DNA of 8,808 nucleotides, from the NCBI GenBank assembly GCA_021160705.1, contig JAGHBZ010000181.1:1-8808 (forward strand), given 5' to 3'. The notes beneath the pieces are model-generated. The model saw only the letters and a list, made by a program, of their open reading frames with translations, did not search any database and had not been told where the DNA came from. Below, piece after piece: positions 4,948-8,808 of this stretch (the first letter of the stretch is position 1; every line of letters starts with the position of its first letter). The position numbers and the translations under genes are program-made. The DNA is from Candidatus Sumerlaeota bacterium (GTDB taxonomy: Bacteria; Sumerlaeota; Sumerlaeia; MWCT01; JAGHBZ01).

Positions 4948-7413
4948 TTGGGCAGATTTGAGGAAGATACGTTGGAAGAACATGAATTCATACAAAGAAT
5001 GTCCAGCAGTCAGAAGGTGAACAGTGGAATTATCTTTTCCTGTATAACCAGCCGTGGCAAGAATATTAATGTGGAATTAAAAGTTTGTACTCCTTGCATT
5101 CTCCGAATTAAGATGTATCCTGAGGTAGAGAAGCGAGATGTGGCGAGTCTGCTGGAGATTAAGAGAGACTGGGATATATCTGCCTTTGATGTCTCAGAAA
5201 CACCGGATAAAGTGATGGTTAAGACCGAGGTACTCCGCTTTGAAGTCCAGAAAGAACCCTGGCAATACAGCATTTATGATAAAAACTCTAAAGTAATCCT
5301 AAAGGAGCACATCGCTGACCTGGATGTACATAATAACTATCGGAGTTTGCCAGTAGGATTCACCACAGAGAACGGCAGGTTTCTCCGGGCGAATGAGACG
5401 TTTTATATTTCTCCCGGAGAGTGTTTTTATGGTTTTGGTGAAAAGTTCACCAGGCTGAATAAATTAGGACAAAGGATTTGTGGATGGAACACCAATCCGT
5501 TTGGTGTAGGAACCGAAGAGTCCTACAAGAACATCCCTTTTTTTGTAAGTACACGAGGCTACGGGGTGTTCATCAATTCTACTCATCGGATAACGTATGA
5601 GATGGGGAGTCGGTCGCTGATGTCATATACCATTATGATAGAAGAGCCAAGACTTGATTTATTCCTCATCTACGGACCCGAGCTCAAGGATGTGCTGGCA
5701 CATTATGCAGAGATTACAGGTTACCCATCACTTCCTCCGCTTGAGTCTTTTGGGTTATGGTATACACCGTTTAGCTGGAGTGATGATATTGACTATTATG
5801 TAGGACTTGCCCGGAAGTTCAGAGAACTTGATATTCCCATTGACCAGTTTTCCTGTATAGTAAATTTGACGAGTTTTCCGGGTAGACCTGAGTTGACAAT
5901 GAAAGAACTCGTTAAAAGGACAAAAGCGTTATCAAGTGCACTCAGCAAAGAAAGTATTAAAATTGGTTTATATGTAGCACCCTTGTTAAACATAGGTACG
6001 GAATTAGAAAAGGAAGCCAGAGAACACGGATATTGCTTAAAGAGGGAGGATGGGTCGGCTTATGAGATTCCCCTTGGGGTGAAGAATAATGGAGAGATAA
6101 GGGAGACAGAGTATTCTATGGCGATGCTGGAGCGTGACCACGCCTGGCGAGAGCGACATAATCGGATTGTCTACACGTCCTGCCTGATGCCCGACTTTAC
6201 AAATCCTGAGGCTTTCAAGTGGTGGAAGAGTAAGATTATTGAGCTGATGAAAGCCGGTTGTTTCGGTATAGATATGTCGGATTTTGGTGAAGATGTACCT
6301 TCGGATGCATACTATTACAGCGGGCGAGTGGGCAAAGAGATGCATAACGTTTATCCACTGCTCTATCAGAAGGCTTCATACGAGGCAGTAGCAGAAGGTA
6401 CAGGACATAGAGGTCTGGTAAATGCACGTTCAGGTACAGCAGGTCTCCAGCGCTATCCTATTTGCTGGTCAGGCGACTCAAGCTGTACCTGGGAGGATAT
6501 GCTGGCAACCATTCGTGGAGGACTTAGCATCGGGCTGTCAGGAGTAGCCTTCTGGAGTTGTGACACCGGGGGTTATGTTCCACTGACGAGTGAACTCACC
6601 CCTGAACTCTGGATTCGCTGGGCTCAGTTTGCGATGTTTCTCTCACATACAAGGCTTCATGGCATTGGACCAGAAAGAGTGCCTTGGAACTTTGGCGAGA
6701 AAGCACTTAATATTTTCCGACGATATGCCAGGTTAAGATACCGATTACTCCCATACATCTTTTCCAGTGCATATAAATCCACTCAGACCGGGTTACCAAT
6801 GATACGAGCAATGGTGCTGGAGTTTCAGGACGACCCAAACACTTACGACAGAGATGACCAGTATATGTTTGGGGATGCGTTTCTAGTAGCACCAGTGTAC
6901 ACGCCAGAGAATAAACGGACCGTCTATCTGCCGAAAGGGATATGGTTCAATTACTGGACAGGAGAAGAGTACCAAGGAGCAAAGACGCTTTACATCCAGC
7001 CACCACTGGAGGAATTACCGCTTTATATTAGATGTAATTCCATAGTTCCAATTGGACCGGACATAGATTATATAGGTCAGAAGCCATTTGACCCGCTGAC
7101 GCTAGATATTTGGCTGTGTGACAGTGCCAGGTTTACTATCTACGATGAGGAGGAGATGGTGGAATGCAAAGCAGAGTGCAGAGGGAGAAGAAAAGTCGTA
7201 GAGGTAAGTAATTCAAAGAAACATTATTTTGTAAAGCTCAACCATACCGTATGCCCAATACAGGTAATTTTCAACGAGCAGAACCTTCCACGATTTGATT
7301 CCATAGGGGAGATTAAGAGAGCAGAGTTTGGCTGGTATTTTGAAACACCCTCAACTGTCTGGATAAAATTCAATGGCTCCGGAAGAAATAACAAAATTAT
7401 AATTGAAGAATAA
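4948..7413 (+). CDS. Glycoside hydrolase family 31, alpha-xylosidase (YicI)-like, with altered substrate pocket
   Basis: An 821-residue cytoplasmic enzyme (no signal peptide) with the GH31 layout: N-terminal beta-sandwich (about 25-260, including ECFYGFGEKF at 158-167), catalytic (beta/alpha)8 barrel (about 265-605) and C-terminal beta domains. The nucleophile is Asp445 in DMSDFGEDVPSD. The acid/base is Asp510 in PICWSGDSSCTWEDM. Arg494, the RGGLSIGLSG strand and RLHG (His571) match the YicI family better than other GH31 groups, as remembered from E. coli YicI. Expected activity: retaining hydrolysis of alpha-xylosides or other alpha-glycosides. Oddities: the conserved minus-one-subsite Asp-x-x-Trp is replaced around residues 301-308 (FSCIVNLT), the barrel Trp of 'W-I-N-P' is Tyr342, and the loop at 371-415 is about 30 residues longer. 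The start is uncertain: TTG 4948 has AAAGGT at 4932-4937; TTG 4972 has GAGGAAG 5 bases upstream; ATG 4999 lacks a clear site. Conserved sequence begins near residue 25, so all three keep the domain. Confidence 0.9.
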   Translation: MGRFEEDTLEEHEFIQRMSSSQKVNSGIIFSCITSRGKNINVELKVCTPCILRIKMYPEVEKRDVASLLEIKRDWDISAFDVSETPDKVMVKTEVLRFEVQKEPWQYSIYDKNSKVILKEHIADLDVHNNYRSLPVGFTTENGRFLRANETFYISPGECFYGFGEKFTRLNKLGQRICGWNTNPFGVGTEESYKNIPFFVSTRGYGVFINSTHRITYEMGSRSLMSYTIMIEEPRLDLFLIYGPELKDVLAHYAEITGYPSLPPLESFGLWYTPFSWSDDIDYYVGLARKFRELDIPIDQFSCIVNLTSFPGRPELTMKELVKRTKALSSALSKESIKIGLYVAPLLNIGTELEKEAREHGYCLKREDGSAYEIPLGVKNNGEIRETEYSMAMLERDHAWRERHNRIVYTSCLMPDFTNPEAFKWWKSKIIELMKAGCFGIDMSDFGEDVPSDAYYYSGRVGKEMHNVYPLLYQKASYEAVAEGTGHRGLVNARSGTAGLQRYPICWSGDSSCTWEDMLATIRGGLSIGLSGVAFWSCDTGGYVPLTSELTPELWIRWAQFAMFLSHTRLHGIGPERVPWNFGEKALNIFRRYARLRYRLLPYIFSSAYKSTQTGLPMIRAMVLEFQDDPNTYDRDDQYMFGDAFLVAPVYTPENKRTVYLPKGIWFNYWTGEEYQGAKTLYIQPPLEELPLYIRCNSIVPIGPDIDYIGQKPFDPLTLDIWLCDSARFTIYDEEEMVECKAECRGRRKVVEVSNSKKHYFVKLNHTVCPIQVIFNEQNLPRFDSIGEIKRAEFGWYFETPSTVWIKFNGSGRNNKIIIEE

Positions 7414-7525
7414 ATATTACCTTTTCTAAGGGATATTCATCTCACAAAAAGGATGACGTAAGTAGCTCCAGAAGAAAACAGAGTTTATGAGACACTGGAT
7501 ACTGGACTTGAACAAACAGAATGCA

Positions 7526-7546
7526 ATTAAGGACTAATTCCTTAAT
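7526..7546 (+). promoter_or_regulatory. 8-bp perfect hairpin just before the ribosome site of the oxidoreductase gene
   Basis: ATTAAGGA (7526-7533) pairs perfectly with TCCTTAAT (7539-7546) around a 5-base loop. The stem ends 3 bases before the ribosome site AGGATGG (7550-7556) of the next gene. In RNA it could influence translation initiation or mark a processing site; in DNA it could be an operator. No T-run follows, so it is not a terminator. Confidence 0.35.
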
Positions 7547-7563
7547 AACAGGATGGATTGAAT

Positions 7564-8661
7564 ATGTTAGATAAAGTACAGGTCGGATTAATTGGAACCA
7601 GTTGGTGGACAGAAGGATTTTACATCCCCAGTTTGAAGAGTCATTCGGACGCCGTTATTGTTGCCATTTGCGGGAGAAACCAGGCAAAAGCAGAGGCATT
7701 AGCACACAAGCATAACATCCCTCATGTGTTTACTGATTATACAAAAATGCTCAACTCAGCTATGCTTGACGCAGTAGTAATCGCTACGCCTGATGACCTG
7801 CACTTTCCTATGACTATGAAGTCACTTGAGAAGGGTTTACACGTCATCTGTGAGAAAGCAATGGCATTATCAGCTAAAGACGCTCGTATAATGCTGGAGA
7901 AAGCAGAATCCAGAGGCGTTAAACATATGATTATGTTTACAAATCGCTGGTTTCCTCATTTTCAATATCTGAAGCACTTGATAGATGGAGGGTATGTGGG
8001 AGAGATTTATCAGGGACATTTTCATCATCTTACCCCCGCACCTTCGTCTGGAGATTATTGTTGGTATTATGACCCTGAGCGCTCACAGGGGGTATTGAGT
8101 GTAGTTGGTTCACACATTATTGACCTTGCACGCTTGCTAATCGGTGACATCAAGCGAATTAGTGCAAGTTTATCAACTTTTATAGAGCGTCCGGGGAAAG
8201 AAGGAAACAAAATAATAGGGGCACCAGATTCCGCATTGTTACTCCTTGAATTTGAAAATGGCTCGCACGGTAGTATTCATCTCGGTGCAGTAAATCTCGT
8301 TGCGAAAGGGCTTAGCAGGACTGGAATATGCATTGAACTCTATGGTAGCGAGGGTAGCATAGAACTCAGTAGTAATGCCACATCGCAACCACCAACAGCA
8401 GAACTCAGAGGTATCCAGATTGGAGAAAAAGAAGCAAAAAGACTTAAAATACCAGATGAATACTTCAAAGAAATTAATCCAGAAGTCCCATTTGAGGTGT
8501 TTTTAAAACATTCAGTTGGACCACGTTTGTTCATAGATGCAATTGTAAATGACATCTCAATAGAACCGAACTTTTATGATGGATATAAAGTACAGCAGGT
8601 TATAGATGCGGCAATAGAGTCCTATAGCACTGGACAAACCGTTTCTGTGGAAAATGTGTAG
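7564..8661 (+). CDS. Gfo/Idh/MocA-family NAD(P)-dependent sugar oxidoreductase
   Basis: A 365-residue two-domain dehydrogenase. The N-terminal Rossmann fold runs from VQVGLIGTSWW (residues 6-15) through DAVVIATPDDLH (69-80) to ICEKAMALS (95-103). Lys98 is the usual catalytic/NAD-contacting Lys of the Glu-Lys-Pro motif, although Pro is Ala here. The C-terminal alpha/beta domain holds VVGSHIIDLARLLIGD (180-195), with His184 and Asp187 in the family Gly-x-His-x-x-Asp position. The dinucleotide loop departs from Gly-x-Gly-x-x-Gly/Ala (Gly-Leu-Ile-Gly-Thr-Ser). Members oxidise or reduce a hydroxyl or keto carbon of sugars, inositols or glycosides; the substrate here cannot be named. The ATG at 7564 is preferred over the in-frame TTG at 7558 because AGGATGG (7550-7556) lies 7 bases upstream of the ATG. 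It is cytoplasmic and follows the GH31 gene by 150 bases, suggesting it processes a product or substrate of that enzyme. Confidence 0.9.
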   Translation: MLDKVQVGLIGTSWWTEGFYIPSLKSHSDAVIVAICGRNQAKAEALAHKHNIPHVFTDYTKMLNSAMLDAVVIATPDDLHFPMTMKSLEKGLHVICEKAMALSAKDARIMLEKAESRGVKHMIMFTNRWFPHFQYLKHLIDGGYVGEIYQGHFHHLTPAPSSGDYCWYYDPERSQGVLSVVGSHIIDLARLLIGDIKRISASLSTFIERPGKEGNKIIGAPDSALLLLEFENGSHGSIHLGAVNLVAKGLSRTGICIELYGSEGSIELSSNATSQPPTAELRGIQIGEKEAKRLKIPDEYFKEINPEVPFEVFLKHSVGPRLFIDAIVNDISIEPNFYDGYKVQQVIDAAIESYSTGQTVSVENV

Positions 8662-8689
8662 AGCCGGGTAATAGGGAATTTAAAATTCA

Positions 8690-8711
8690 TTCTGAGCAAT
8701 GTTGCTTAGAA
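8690..8711 (+). other. Hairpin downstream of the oxidoreductase gene, possible 3' end structure
   Basis: A 9-bp stem (8690-8698 with 8703-8711, one G-U pair) closes a 4-base loop, 28 bases after the stop codon of the oxidoreductase gene. It is followed by an A-rich rather than T-rich stretch, so a rho-independent terminator in the plus direction is not supported. It may protect the 3' end of the transcript. The remaining bases to the window end are AT-rich with an isolated TATAAT (8781-8786) and no gene. Confidence 0.3.
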
Positions 8712-8808
8712 AACAAGGAAATTATTTAAGCAAATCAAGTCTCTTAGAAGGTATATTATTTTATGAACTAAGCGCACAAATATAATATAAGTAAAAAATA
8801 TCAGGTAC

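Noticed and set aside
8781..8786. TATAAT near the right edge as promoter of a downstream gene
   Set aside because: No well-spaced -35 element is visible and the gene it might serve is outside the window.

Overview
This window looks like chromosomal DNA from an uncultured, probably free-living or host-associated bacterium with mid-range G+C (roughly mid-40s percent by eye) and AT-rich intergenic spacers. Bacterial Shine-Dalgarno sites (AAAGGAGGT before one gene, AGGAGGTG before another) and sigma70-like promoter elements support Bacteria. The mix of uroporphyrinogen-decarboxylase-like methyltransferases, a Gfo/Idh/MocA oxidoreductase, a GH31 glycosidase, a TPR protein and a stand-alone CHAT protease is typical of lineages such as Poribacteria or the PVC group. 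That placement is a weak inference from gene content only.

Layout. The left end (1-890) is a minus-strand unit: a CHAT (caspase-like) protein at 288-890, then the N-terminus of a family-4-type glycosyltransferase that runs off the left edge (173 down to 1) and seems to have its own promoter. A 499-base divergent intergenic region (891-1389) follows, with a good sigma70-like promoter and a 10-bp palindrome upstream of the rightward genes. From 1390 to 8661 all five genes are on the plus strand: a URO-D/MtaA-like protein (1390-2448), a TPR-only protein (2522-3466), a second, quite different URO-D/MtaA-like protein (3780-4820), a GH31 alpha-glycosidase of the alpha-xylosidase YicI type (4948-7413) and a Gfo/Idh/MocA-family NAD(P)-dependent oxidoreductase (7564-8661). 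Spacers of 73 to 313 bases separate them, so this is a co-directional cluster, perhaps with internal promoters, rather than one tightly packed operon.

How it may work together (inference). The GH31 enzyme lacks an export signal and would act in the cytoplasm on imported alpha-linked oligosaccharides or glycosides. The Gfo/Idh/MocA enzyme would oxidise or epimerise a released sugar or a glycoside. The two URO-D-like proteins belong to the superfamily that moves methyl groups to and from corrinoid proteins or thiols. One hypothesis is a catabolic locus for O-methylated or otherwise modified sugars. It fits the fact that the GH31 active site has lost a conserved minus-one-subsite Asp-x-x-Trp motif while keeping both catalytic aspartates. 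No corrinoid protein, transporter or regulator lies in the window, so this stays a hypothesis.

The most noteworthy points are the remodelled GH31 pocket with its enlarged loop, the unequal zinc sites of the two URO-D paralogues, and the short CHAT protease with a very basic tail. No CRISPR array, tRNA, rRNA, insertion sequence or convincing rho-independent terminator was found.
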